Position numbers and translations under genes: made by a program
The notes under the pieces: model-generated
What the model was told of the DNA's origin: nothing
The model's input: the letters and a program-made list of their open reading frames with translations, nothing else
Database searches by the model: none
Source: Adiantum capillus-veneris
Taxonomy: Eukaryota; Streptophyta; Polypodiopsida; Polypodiales; Pteridaceae
Length of the DNA stretch: 64,000 nucleotides
Direction of reading: 5' to 3'
Assembly: GCA_014529385.2 (NCBI GenBank)
Contig: CM043952.1
Span: forward strand, 69,924,299 to 69,988,298
Part shown: piece by piece, positions 11,047 through 22,214 of the stretch
Numbering within the stretch: position 1 is the first letter of the stretch
Layout: each line of letters starts with the position of its first letter

Positions 11047-12903
11047 CAAGTTTGATAAGGCTTTTGAGCTCATTCCTAGTGAGGATCTTAGAGCCTTCCA
11101 AATTTTAAACATCCTTCCTTCCAGGCAGCAGCAAGTTTCTGGGGTTGTCATTGAGGATGTTACACATGAGTACGAGACAAGAAAGTCCCAGGATATTAAA
11201 GCAGGAAAGGAAGTTGAGAGGGAGCAAGACATGATATCCGAGGATGCTATCCTTCAAGACAAAGCTGAAATTTTAAGAGCATCCTCTCTTCTTTATGAAA
11301 AAGTCACATGCCCAATGGTGGTGGATGTCTCCTTGTTTGGAGATACTGAGGCATATTTGGACATATTCCCTCAAGACACAAGTATGCTTGTAAATCCCAA
11401 CATTGAGCTTGGTGAAACTGTGCTCTATATCTGTCTCAGTTATGTGTTGCTTTGCTAATTATTAGTGCATGTGCAAGGCAGACAGGCACAAGGGGCTCAT
11501 TGGGGCTTGTGTTTCCTTTTCCAGGTGTCTTATGAGGGATCTTCCAGAGGCTCTAGCTATGCAAATTGCCATACTTGACCCTCTAGTGACACAGTGCCTT
11601 TTCAACAAGCAAGGAACCCTTTCAAGTTTTTTTGATGATTTTAACATGCTGACCTGCAATTACATATTATACCCCTATGTTGAAGGGTAATTCTTAACTC
11701 CTTACATGTTATTTTTAACATTTGGTGGTATTCTTAGCTAATTGTTTTTTATTTTGTAGAGGACGTTGGAGTCTTATTATCTTCAATCTTTTGGAGAAAG
11801 ATATTATATTTATGAATTCATTGTCAAGTATCCATGGGAAAAGTAAACTGTAAGTATGAAGCATAATCTATGCTTGATGATGGCCAATTGTTTTCTATTA
11901 GTAGCTTTTTGATTCAATGTCTTCTTGTAGTGCTACCAAACTTATTGTTGGTCACCTAAGTACCACAAATAAGGATTACAATATAGAATCTTTCAAGTAC
12001 TACAATAAAAAAGTGCCTTTACAGGTAGACTCAACATATTGTGGATGGAGGGTGCTTCAAATGCATGGAGATATCTTGAGTCAAGGTGCTGGATGACTAG
12101 TACACTCACTATAAGTGTGGTTCATGTATTTATTTTGATGTTTTATCTATGTATGTCATGTCCTTTAGTTCCTTTTTCTATTTGTTTGAGTTGCATGACT
12201 ATCCAGAGTCTTGGGTCACGTGGGTGAGAGAGAAGGCCGTTTCTATGGTTTTGGAAAGATCAATAAATCCAAATGATCAAGATTCTCCTTTTCCACCAAA
12301 GAAAGGTAGAACCACCAAAGGTTTGGATGCAAAGAAAATGGATCAAAAGAAGAAAAGTCCTGCAAAGAAGATCCATACAAAGAAAAAGGATCACACGAAG
12401 AGTCCTGCCAAGGGGAAGAGTCCCAGGAAGAAGAAGATCCCTGCCAAGGGGAAGAGTCCTACCAAAAAGAAGATTCCTACCAAGGGGAAGAGTCCCACTA
12501 AGAAGACTGCCAAGGGAAAGAGTCCCACTAAGAGCCCTTCAAAAAAAAAGAGCAGATACAAAGGGCCATCCATTCCACTCACCATTGAAATTCAAGGTTC
12601 AAAAAGCGTCGTACACTTAAGAACAATAAGGGGGAGGCACCTAGCTCACCTTTCAAGCTACCATTCATGTTGTCAAAGAAAGCTGCCAAATCACCCAAGC
12701 CAGCCAGTCCTAAGGAGCCCAAAGCACCTACCCCTGCCAAGTCACCCTTGCCAAGCCCTAAGGGGTCCAAAGCACCAAACCCTGCCAAGTCACCACCACC
12801 ACCCACTCCTAAACTTTCACCCCCTTCTAAACACAAAAGGAAAAGGGTCTCTGAGGATGCAAAATCCTCTCAGGCAAAAAGAAAAGTGGAATTTCATGAT
12901 TGA
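10616..12903 (+). CDS. Histone H3-like / Ulp1-like / H1-tail gene of transposon T
   Basis: I choose the ATG at 10616 because it gives the histone tail MARTKQTTRK; an in-frame ATG at 10595 only adds seven residues. The first exon runs to about 11450 (about 280 codons): H3-like tail and fold (residues 1-143), then a charged extension. Similarity then continues in exon-like blocks: about 11525-11686, 11760-11849 (flanked by gtaatt/tttgtag and gtaagt), 11931 to about 12085, and about 12165-12903. The middle blocks form a Ulp1/C48-type domain and the last is a KSPxKK-rich tail like linker histone H1. The junctions near 11450-11525 and 12086-12165 are not resolved, so a single protein is inferred. 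It could still be two adjacent genes, or the last part could be broken. Confidence 0.6.
11525..12085 (+). other. Ulp1/C48 cysteine-protease-like domain, probably catalytically dead
   Basis: Block 1 reads DFNMLTCNYILYPYVEG; block 2, after a clear intron, GRWSLIIFNLLEKDIIFMNS; block 3, after another, KVPLQVDSTYCGWRVLQMHG. This matches the order of Ulp1-family SUMO proteases (hydrophobic strand, HW.L.V..., ...DS, then Q..N..DCG). The Gln and Cys positions are kept, but the catalytic His is Arg (RW) and the Asp is Asn (MNS). Captured Ulp1-like domains are common in plant DNA transposons. The residue assignments are by eye from motif spacing. Confidence 0.65.
12300..12903 (+). other. Lysine-rich KSPxKK tail resembling linker histone H1
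   Basis: Seven or so repeats of AKGKSPTKKK type (KSPAKK, KSPRKK, KSPTKK, KSPSKK), then a second block rich in AKSPKPASPK and PTPAKSPLPSP, ending KRKVEFHD. S/TPKK motifs in histone H1 tails bind AT-rich minor grooves. The two blocks are in different frames around 12600-12660, so there is an intron or a frame change there. No globular H1 (winged-helix) domain is seen. Confidence 0.6.
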
Positions 12904-13093
12904 ATAGTCCACAAAAGCTATGTACACTTTTGTTCATTTTGTCCATATGAACATATATATATACCCTTTGGTGATTCATAATTTTGTACTTCAAATACTT
13001 AATACCAACTGTTGATTCTTAAATGTGTATCATGATGTCATGTAAGTTTAAAACAACATAAGTAGAGAAAAGATAAATATATTTGCAAAATGA

Positions 13094-14371
13094 TTACAAT
13101 ATTGAACTTGTTTTTTCAAGTCCTTGCAAGTGGCTCAAATACAACTCTTTTTGGGGGAAGGCATGTGATGCAAGAGGTTGAATTCTCCATCCTTGTGCTC
13201 GCCACAATTTCATCCACTTTGAATCTATACTCGGGAGATGTTTCATCAAGAAACTCAAGAGATTCTCTAACATCATTTAGTCTCCAATTTGTTGTTACTA
13301 TCAGGTTTCTATACTCGGTGTGTGGATGGACTGTGACCTTTAGTTCAAACTCTGGACAATTTTCCTCAGAGTTGAGAGGAACCCAGCTACCTTATTTGCT
13401 TCTCCATCTCCTATAGTCGTAGCCCAGAACTAATGATTGACGACATAGGTGATATGAGATAGACATAGAATTTGGGCTTACTCTACAACTAATATTGTCA
13501 TCAATATGGAAAGTTTCTTTGGTGCTCCATCCGTCTCCAAGAACATTATCCAGTTCAGTCATAGAAAGTCTTCTATTAAGCCACATCGTCTTTGTCCTCT
13601 GCAAATCCATTGTTTTGAAACATGCCACAAAGACATGTATAGGCAAGAACCATTGAACTTTAATCCTTCTTGATATCCTGCCTGGAGACATAGCTTTAAG
13701 GATGTCTTCTTTGATCTTGGATTTGAAGCTTGATATAGTACATGCATCAGGAGTTTCCCAATCAAGTGAACTTATGGTGGTAACGGGTAACTGATGTAGT
13801 TATCCATATGCACCTTCTCATGATGGAACTTTGTATTCTACAAAATAGACAAACAAATCCATTGTTTTGTAAAAGGAAGGTGGCTTGTCAGTATACATAG
13901 CATCTGCAATCCCTTTATGCATTGCTTTGAACGTCCCACTTAGACTCTCCACAGGCTGCCATTACATAGCTGTTGAAGGAAATATATCTGGAATGGAATC
14001 AAAAAATGAGAAAAACAATGGGATAATGAAAAAAAATCACTGTATCAAATAGTTTTTTTGTACTTACAGTAAGAATGCAATGTGGGATGTTCTTCCCAGT
14101 CTAACACCATATCCTTGGCCATGTACACATGTTGAACCTTAGCTAGCCAGCCATTGTCGGTCACTTTGAAAGCAAGAACACGACCTTTCCAATGGTTTTT
14201 TACTTTATCGCGTTTAGTTCTCTTCACTCTGTGTACACCTTTGCATGAAGAAAGCATTGTTACCCAGTCACTCAAAAGAAAAGATATGGACTTCCAAAGA
14301 CCATCCTCTCTAACGTTATAAAAGTCACAAGAAGTTATGTTATGTGAAGGGCGACGTGCAAAAGACGCCAT
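13094..14371 (-). pseudogene. Unrecognised passenger gene of T, interrupted
   Basis: Not recognised. Starts MASFARRPSHNITSCDFYNV at 14371; a probable first exon ends near 14070 at a gtaagt donor. Coding-like sequence continues on the same strand through about 13990-13090, with blocks such as KVQWFLPIHVFVACFKTMDL (about 13650), DYRRWRSK (about 13400) and EFELKVTVHPHTEYRNLIVT (about 13340-13290). Stops at several points in the middle suggest decay or unrecognised introns. It is convergent with the H3-like gene. No membrane segment or known motif. Confidence 0.4.
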
Positions 14372-14775
14372 GGAAACTCAGAGATTAGAGAAGAAAGAAA
14401 GTATAGACGGAAAGACTTAAAACCTCTCACAAACTAGAGAGAGAGAAAGGTATACGTTTGAAAAAAGTAGGTGATTTGTCATTAATGCTCTTGTTTTGAG
14501 AGCCTTCTGACATAGATTTCGTATCTTTTGACAACGCTTTTGTGAAATATAAAATAGAATAAAAGATGAGACTTCATTGCTTTGAGCCGCAAATTTAATG
14601 AGCTCTCTCGTCGAAAGCACCTAAATATAGCAGTTTCAGCCTTGTGATCAAGACATTTAGCAGTTCTCCGTCAAAATAGGACCCCCAAAACCCACAATAG
14701 AGGAGACAAGAGTGCCATACTTTTGTATACGTGTCAAACAACTATTAGACTATTCCTTAATCCTTAGATTAACAA
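14372..14775. other. Right subterminal region of T
   Basis: AT-rich, non-coding. It contains the presumed promoter of the minus-strand gene starting at 14371 and a GA-rich stretch near 14430-14450. The last 60 bp weakly mirror the left subterminal region. Confidence 0.4.
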
Positions 14776-14803
14776 ACAACCCTTTTTGAGTCGTTTTTGG
14801 CCC
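14776..14803 (-). repeat. Right terminal inverted repeat of T
   Basis: Perfect 28-bp reverse complement of the left repeat at 4889-4916, ending GTCGTTTTTGGCCC. Confidence 0.95.
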
Positions 14804-16660
14804 TAATTGTTGCGCTCAAGGCTGTGCTAACTTGCACTTCTTGGGGTTCAATTCACTTCCTTCTTCATCAAGCCTTTGAAAGAATAATTGTAGCTTCAAT
14901 AGGTGCTCCAATCTTGAACTGTAGCAGTCTATATCATCCACGAGACTCTGATAAAGCGGCCCAGATATGGACCAAATACCCTGTTCATCCAATCTTGGAA
15001 GGTGGCATATGCATTTACCAATCCGAATGGCATCCTACGGTAAGCAAAACAACCCCATGGAGATATGAATGTGGTCTTCAAATGGTCTTTGATCCCAATC
15101 CCTATGTGAAAATACCCTGAAAATCCATCCATAATCGAGTATCTCTCATGTCCAGCCACTTGGTCTAGGATCTCGTCTTGAAACGGCAATGGATAGTAAT
15201 TTCTCTTAGTCGCTGCGTTCAATGTCTTGTAGTCAACACACACCCTCCATTTCCAATTCTTCTTAGGGGTTATAACCACTGGTGAGACCCACTCTGACTC
15301 TTTCACAGGGTATATAATGCCTGCATCCAGCAACTTATTGATCTCCTGCCAAAGGGCCTCCTTTTGGATTTCCCCTAGTCTTCTCAGCTTCTGTCCCTTA
15401 GGCCTATGTCCCTCCTTGAGAACAATCTTGTGCTCTACCCCTCTTGCACCTCGCAAATGTTTTTATTCCATCGCAAACAGGTTTGGATAGGACTCACACA
15501 GTTGAACATAACCCTCCTTTTCACCCTTGGTCAAATCTTCACTCAACATGCTTGAAACCTCTTCTATGCTTAAACCATGAGCTTGAGGCTGCATTCCTTT
15601 TTCTATAGGAGGGGAGTCATCTAAAATGACTCCTAATAAGTCTGCGTCTATCTTCAACATATCCTCCTCGATCTCCTCTTCCTCTGTGCTAGTGTAGCCC
15701 TCATCATAGACCGTCTTTGTCTTGTACTCGTAGCTCGTTGTGTGGCCCTCATCTTTAACTACCATAGAACGAGAACTGCTCTCCTTGGTCTTCAAATCTA
15801 ACAGAATCTGTCTCCCCTTCTCTTTGTCAAGCAAGGTGAACACTTTGCTCTCCATTACTGCTTAGCACCTATCACCAAAAGCCATGGCCTACCCAAAATG
15901 ATCGGATAATCATTATCTCCTACCTTCATCACAAAAAAGTCTATCAGGCACTCTATGCCCATCACCTTGACCTTCAAATCCTGAGCCACGCCTAGACACT
16001 TGGATTTAGTATGGTTGGCCATCCTCATGTGCCCATTCGACTTTGTCTACTGCCTTGACACCTGTCTCTTTTTCTGCTTCCGTCATGACACAACGCTCCA
16101 CCGTCTATGTAGGCATGTACCTCCATCCTCTTCTCTATGATCGCATCCACCAGCAGAAGAACATCAGCCGGCCTACCTACCCTCAAAGCCATGTTATGCA
16201 CCACTTTCACATTTCTCTTAGCTCTGGACAGCCTGGTGCTAACACTTGTGGACCACTACCTCCTCAATTTTGGATTTAAAGCTAACAACTAACCAACAGT
16301 AATGTTTGCTTTTTGATTTTGAACATCACTTACGAGATTGTACTCGGGATAGACACGTCCTAATTGGAAATCCGCTTGCTTGATTTTATGGCTTCTTCGT
16401 CTTTTGCAAGGCTCGGGCTGCTCTCTACCTTTGTACACCTTTTCTTTGCCTTTGCGAGCTTTAGTTTCCCATTATTTCTCTATCTCTCTCTCAACTCTAT
16501 CTCTCTTATTGGCCAAAACTTTGATATCCTACTTATCCACCCCAATAATATTTACTCTTGGGACCTCGCCTCAGTTTTGCGGGGCTGGCTGCACAGGATT
16601 CTTCACTACTTGCTCTCTTGGACCATTGAATTTCCCTTGGCCTCGACCTCTACCAACTAG
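14804..16660 (-). mobile_element. Element E, upstream pol part: reverse transcriptase, protease, gag end (fossil)
   Basis: Minus-strand continuation of element E. From high to low coordinate: a Gly/Arg-rich end of gag (about 16650-16300), a retropepsin region with AYIDGGA (about 16110) and DYPIILGRPWL (about 15900), an acidic linker (15855-15463), and reverse transcriptase with WKWRVCVDYKTLNAATKRNY and YSIMDGFSGYF (about 15260-15110), up to the T junction at 14804. Most of gag is missing. The element is heavily broken. Its RT resembles that of element D. Confidence 0.8.
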
Positions 16661-18075
16661 GGGGTAAATGCATCCTCTCTCGCTCGCTCTCTTTGTTGCT
16701 AGGGACAATTAAGTGCTATCAAAGAGTTGGCGGTCTTGCTAGGAAGGCACCGGGACTCTAGCTGTGAGGGTTTGTCGAGAGACTATGAAGGTTTTCACTT
16801 AAGCAAGCTTAGTGTTTGTAGAAAATATATTTTTTGTAGCCATTGGAATCTTACAAGCAGACACACACATACGCACACGTGAAACCCTAAAAAAAAAACA
16901 AAACAAAGATGAAAACATCAAGGTTTTGATCATATCTCATCAAAGGTAGGATGAAAGGATTCACTGATGCATTTATGCAGCAAGTCATTGTGCTCCAAAT
17001 AGACTGCGAATGGTTCTTTGAAACTGTAACTTAGTGCTTACAAAGATGTAGATGTTTTGCCTAGTGATAGGAGTGAGCCGTGTGTACAAGTCTTCTTGGT
17101 TTATAGTAATATTAAGAAATCAAGACTCAACCCCTAGAGGAGAATAAGTATGTGCACATCGAAAGAATTAGAGTAGTATAGTAGTGGAAAAATAAGAGGA
17201 CGTGGAGAAAAAAGAATTTCTCGCAATATTTTCGGCCCAGAGAGTAGCACAATACTCTGTTGGAAGTGGATTCTATGGCTAATACAAACGTTAATCCTAA
17301 TATTTTGCACAAAGTGAAAGGGTTGAAAGGTTACGCCATTGGGATTATTCATCTAAGAAAGTTTTGAAAGCAGTCAAACAATGGAGGAAATAGATAAGAG
17401 AGACAACCAATACGCAAAGACCCACACAAGCTCAAGACAAATAACTGAAGCACATCTCAAGACTTTGTGGTCTTGTAGCTAACTTGATGAAGTAGAAGAT
17501 GAGTAGTAGTACCGAACACCATTGGGAGCCACCAACAATGCGTCTTTATTGATGAAATAAGGTTACATAGAGTATATGAGTATTTAAGTGAGGAGGTAGA
17601 AGGCTTGAGGCATGAAGTAGCAAGCTCAAGATGTGTTGGGCTGAAATTGAGAGAAAGTTTCACTCAAGGAGATGGCTAGGAGGTTGGGTGGTGATGGCTT
17701 GATAGAGTGGCTTGATTATGGGGTTTGCTTGAGCGCTTGATTGCTTGGTGGTTTGCTTGATGCCCAAGTGAGGGGCAAGAGGCTTTTTTAAAGGTGGAGT
17801 TGCCCCTTGAAGAAGATATTTGTTTAGAAATATCCAAGGTATTTGTGTGACAAGTGTCTATCTTTTCAAAATATCTTGAAATTATCTTCAAAGTTTCTAG
17901 ATCTTTCTCTTCAATAAATATTTAGAGGTTCTTTTAGATCTTTCTCCAAAGATCTTCTCCTTGCCGCCAAATGTCAAGGGTTAAGCTTCCAAGAGTTGTT
18001 GAGATATGGTGGGAACATGTGCATAAAGTGTATTAAAACATTGAGAGAGAGCTTGGCATACATCATGGATGACAT
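16661..18075. other. Old repeat-derived stretch, includes a conserved Tat leader segment
   Basis: No gene recognised. The segment 17127-17352 matches the leader of element D (25102-25344), so at least part of it is the 5' leader of element E or a relative. Around 17676-17760 there is a simple repeat of cttga/gcttgat type. The rest looks like decayed repeat DNA. Confidence 0.4.
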
Positions 18076-19229
18076 TGTAGGCGGGATGGAAACACATAGA
18101 ACGCCTCTATAACAACCCGACACACACTCTTGGGATGATACACACACACACACTATGGGGCACCACTCGGCTTACACAATCCACCTAGCCGAGACAGGGA
18201 AAATACCGATGGAGTGAGAGGAGAGAGACTATCCACTTGCCCACTCCACACAGAGACACACACACACACACACACACACACACCACACCCAAAAAACTCA
18301 GCTCAAAAGAGGATAATTTCTGATGTTAAGATACAATTGAGCTTGGGCCAACACCAATTGGGCAAATAGCTCACACAATATGCGTAAAAGATACAAGATA
18401 CAATCACAAATTGGAGCAGAAGATTTGTTCATAGGAGAAACTTACACAGCCAAAACAGAAACAAAACAGTGAGGAATTTGGCAAAATTGACAGCGCCATG
18501 GCGTCCGGAACGGCCCAAAACCCAAGTCTACAATGTCAAAGTGCTCAAATCCGACCTCGGATTAGCAGTTTACGGCCAAAACAAGCTCCAAAAACTCCAA
18601 AAACACAGTTGCGACTGTTCCTCCTCTCTTCTCCACGTTTTCCTGGTATTCTCTCTATTTTTTCAGTTCCCACACTTAGCTTTATTAGTTGGCACCCTTG
18701 GCCTTTTAGATGACCTCAAACGGACCCCGAACAGACCAAAAACTGACCCGGAGGGCATAGTTGTCACCCTGCTGCATCCATCCGCACACTTGGCACTCAA
18801 CTTTTTCCAATAATGCATCCCGCCACCACGTGAAGTGGCCCCAAAATATGGTCCTCATGATGACCTTTTTTCAAAATTATCACAAGAAAACACCCACGTT
18901 ATGTCCGTACTTCTCCACGTGCAAATATTGACCCCATTCGACCTCCTGACGCCACTAGATGCCATCTGACGCACCTGCTTACCTCATGTTTTCGGCCCTC
19001 GGATAGCTTCCTCGAGAAGTTTTACATGCTACCAACTCCTCATTATTGTAGAAAAAAAACATTGGTACTGGTAATAGTGAAAATCGATGCACTATACACC
19101 CTGTCCTACCTGTACACATGTGGGCCCCACATAATCACCTGTCTCTGGAAAATGGGCAATCCTTTATTCAATGCACCATGCATGTGTATATACATATGCG
19201 CAATCCCTTGCTCCAAAAAAATCCTGACA
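18076..19229 (-). repeat. Left LTR (3' LTR) of element D
   Basis: About 1.15 kb, matching 26034-27172. On the minus strand a purine tract (AGGGGATGGG) lies just before its TGTCAGGA start. It includes a CA microsatellite at about 18255-18282 and CA runs near 18141. Confidence 0.85.
18255..18282. repeat. CA microsatellite
   Basis: Uninterrupted AC/CA run of about 28 bp within the left LTR of D; the right LTR has only a short version near 26214. Confidence 0.9.
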
Positions 19230-19257
19230 TAATTTTCCCATCCCCTAGCCTGCTAGA

Positions 19258-20640
19258 TCATTCAGCAACAAAAAGAGATATGAGACACGCAGCGTCACAA
19301 GTCTCCTCATCCCTCACAGACATTACTTGCTCCACAGAAAGCTCATCTTGCTCCACCATCATTAACCTGGCATGATATAATTTAAGAAGCAATCCATTGA
19401 CCCTTGACGTATGCAGAATCCCATCCAGGTTAGCCAGCTGATATGTACCATTTGGAAAACACTCCACCACCTTGAAAGGGCCTTCCCACTTAATTTGAAA
19501 CTTCTTTTGAAGGGTGTTGTCCAGCTTACTGTTGTAGCGCAAAACCAAGTCATGCTTTTTGATACCCTTACTTTTGACCTTTTCATTTATCTTTGCCAAA
19601 GCCTTATCCTGCATCTCCCCATAATGTTCCAATGCACTCATCCTATCAAGCTGAACCTCTTGTAACTATAAGAGCCTCTTTTTTAATGTATCACTAGACG
19701 GCCCAAGCAATTTCTCTAGCATCTTTACTGTAGGCAACTCTACCTCCATAGGCAATAGTGCTTCCTTTCCATACACCAAATGAAATGGAGTAAACCCTGT
19801 ACATGTCTTCACCGAAGTACGGTAAGCCCATAATGCACTAGGCAATTCCAAATCCCAATTTTTTCCTTGGTGCTCTGTCACCTTCGAAAGAATTTGCACC
19901 AACTCACCATTGAATCTTTCATTTAAGCCATTACACTGCGGATAATAAGAAGTGGTATGCTGATGCCTAATCTTCATCTTTGCGCATAAAGAATCTAGCA
20001 GTTTAGCTCTAAATCCTCGCCCCTTCTCTGAAAGTAGCTCCAGTGGCACCCCAAACTTGCAACATATTTCATCATACACAAATTCTGCCACATCCTTTGC
20101 AGTGATTTGTTTTACTGCTATAGCCTTTGCCCATCTAGAGAGATAGTCCACTACAGTCAAAATATATCTTTTGCCCCTGCTTGTGATAAGTAATGGGCCT
20201 ATTGCATCAATCCCCCACTTTTCAAACACATCAAACGCCATAATGGTTTTTCATAGCTCTGGCTTCAACACTCTCTTCCCAAATGCTTGACACCTATTGC
20301 AAGACCTACACCAATGGTGAACATCCTTGTGCAAACTAGGCCATACATACCCCTCTTGCAAGATCTTATGCAAGGTGATCTTTAGAGCAAAATGGCCGCC
20401 ACATGCGCCTTCATGATTCTCTTCCAACACTCTATAAAGCTCCTCCCACCAAGGTACACGTCTCAACATGAGATCAGCCCCTTTCATGTATAAGACATCA
20501 CCAATCAATTTGTACCTGTATGCTCTACGCACAAAACCATACTTATTAGACTTCTGAATCTCCTTTGGAATGATTCCTGTTAGCAAAAACTCCTCTTCTT
20601 GAGCCAAACTTTCCCGGCCGTGATAAAGAGGTAAAGTGGT
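19258..20640 (-). mobile_element. Element D integrase region (fossil)
   Basis: Zinc-binding part (HHWCRSCNRCQAFGKR region, about 20320) followed by the catalytic core: WGIDAIGPLLITSRGKRYIL, then FGVPLELLSEKGRGF and QCNGLNERFNGELVQ (Asp, Asp and Glu positions of the DDE triad), then the C-terminal part down to 19258. It matches the Tat integrase of element E in layout. Confidence 0.85.
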
Positions 20641-21162
20641 CCTCAACACAAATAGCTCTCCAGTCATGCTTTGAGCTGCTTCATGTTCCTCTCCATTTAG
20701 AGCACATTCAATGTGTCTTATGCTCCATGCTTCGAACTTTTTTATAAGGCCTTTAATTCTGAAACACATTTCCTTCAATAAAGTGTTCTTGCTCTTCCAC
20801 ACACCCAGCACTTGCTTCACAACTAACAAGGCATCACCTTTTATGCTTAACCTTCTAATCCCATGCTTCAAACAAATGTGTAATCCAGCTTCCAATGTAG
20901 CATATTCAGCCTCATTGTTACTATGCGCATCCAATTTGAACCCTCTCTTGCATACTAGCTTCCCCTCTGGATCATAAAGTGCTATACCCCCTGAAGCTGC
21001 ATCATGGCTTTTTTTGTATGAGCCATCAAAGAACAACACATGTGCATTGTTGATCTGTGGCACTTCTTCAACTACCTTTCTCACCACCTCTTCCTTAACA
21101 AGAAGGGGATTCTCCTTGTAAGTCAACAAATCAGCTAGGGTAGCCCTTGTACTGTCTTCCAC
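20641..21162 (-). mobile_element. Element D second (archaeal-type) RNase H (fossil)
   Basis: Reads HVLFFDGSYKK, ASGGIALYDPEGKLV, NNEAEYATLEAGLHI and GDALLVVKQVLG in order, the pattern of an RVT_3-type RNase H: a catalytic Asp in DGS, Glu in NEAEY, and Asp in GDALLV. Such a second RNase H after the gypsy RNase H is a hallmark of plant Tat/Ogre elements. Confidence 0.85.
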
Positions 21163-21341
21163 TAGAAAAGAGAACTCAAACTCTTGCAGCTCAATTACTC
21201 ATTTCTTGACCACATTTGACATGTTAGTTCCATTAATTAACTGTGGCAAAAAGTCATAACTCGTCAAGAAAACAAAAGGTCGTGGTAGCAAGTAATGACG
21301 AAATCGTCAACAAGCAAATATCACACTGGCCATCACTAGCT

Positions 21342-21748
21342 CTACTTCCGAGAACTTTCTCTCTGCTCTACCAACTTCACTCGGCTTGCACAATACACTG
21401 GCCTCATATAATGGTTGCCCTTCCCCTTTTTCAATAGCATGGATCGAATGGCATCATCCCCTATTGATTGATTTACATAAAACACTTTCTTCCAATCAGG
21501 AGCCTGCATGGCTGACAACCCCCCTAACACCTCTTGAAATACCTCTTCACACTTGTCATCCCATTGCAATGGATCATGCTTTGCCACTTGTTGTAATGGA
21601 TAAAGGAGCTGTGAAGACAATGGAATAAACCGTGCCGTGTACTTCACTTTGTGTATAAATGTTGCCAATTGCTTTGTACTCGTAGGTGATGGAAGAAGAA
21701 TAATAGACTTAACCTTGTCTGGATCAGGCTCAATGCCATTTTCTGACA
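21342..21748 (-). mobile_element. Element D gypsy RNase H region (fossil)
   Basis: Reads VSENGIEPDPDKVKSI, then the RT connection and RNase H region (WDDKCEEVFQEVLG, APDWKKVFYVN, YCASRVKLVEQRE). It lies between the MITE and the second RNase H. Confidence 0.75.
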
Positions 21749-22214
21749 CCATCATTAGGAAAAGTTTGGACTCAAAAATGGGCCTTGAAAGAATTGTTGA
21801 TGTGGCATAGCTTTCAAAAACTGGGGATCGGTAAATTTTTTGCAAATAAGATCCAAACTTGTCGGAGGTTGGATATTTAGAATCTACTCTTCAAATGCTA
21901 TCTATTGATGTATAGCATGCATGTATCGGACATTGCCTTCATGTAGATCTAGAAAAAGGTGATTCTAGATTATCGTAACGGTAACAAAACCTGGTTGATT
22001 GAAAAAAAATGGCATAACTTTCATAGAAGTCATCCAAACTTTTCGGACCTTGGCTCTTTAGAATCCATTTTTCAAGAACTTTCCAATGATAGGTCATATC
22101 ATGGGGTTCTAAGCAATTTAGAGGGGTCTACTGGGTTGCTTTCTTTTGTACAACTTTGATGATGTGGCACTCTTAAAAGGCCCAAAAATGAGTTCAAAAT
22201 TTTCCTAATGATGG
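21749..22214. mobile_element. MITE-like non-autonomous DNA transposon inside element D
   Basis: About 466 bp with imperfect inverted ends of about 38 bp; the outer 15 bp (CCATCATTAGGAAAA) match exactly on both sides. Next inside are gactcaaaaatgggcctt on the left and a similar inverted copy on the right. The interior holds two degenerate direct repeats (aaacttgtcggaggttgg near 21855 and aaacttttcggaccttgg near 22035). It interrupts the RT region of D just after LLGH and carries no gene. Confidence 0.75.

Larger units (their letters stand above)
4889..14803. mobile_element. Transposon T: 9.9 kb DNA transposon carrying an H3-like gene
   Basis: A 9,915-bp insertion bounded by perfect 28-bp terminal inverted repeats beginning GGGCCAAAAACGACTCAAAA. 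It splits element E precisely: E's RT ends at 14804 and its continuation resumes at 4888. It carries a transposase-like gene (+, about 5077-7660), an unrecognised gene (-, 9294-7733), a motif-rich divergent control region (9311-10615), the H3-like/Ulp1-like/H1-like gene (+, 10616-12903) and a second unrecognised gene (-, 14371-13094). The target duplication is not clear: the left flank ends ttg and the right begins taa. A GGGCC start would suit PIF/Harbinger, but the transposase does not obviously belong there, so I leave the superfamily open. No DNA polymerase or capsid gene is seen. Confidence 0.85.

Noticed and set aside
10616-11458. H3-like ORF as an ordinary host histone gene
   Set aside because: It lies between the inverted repeats, is strongly divergent, and has introns and a long extension that canonical H3 genes lack.
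4889-14803. Transposon T as a Polinton/Maverick
   Set aside because: No DNA polymerase B, retroviral-like integrase, packaging ATPase or capsid gene; terminal repeats are only 28 bp.
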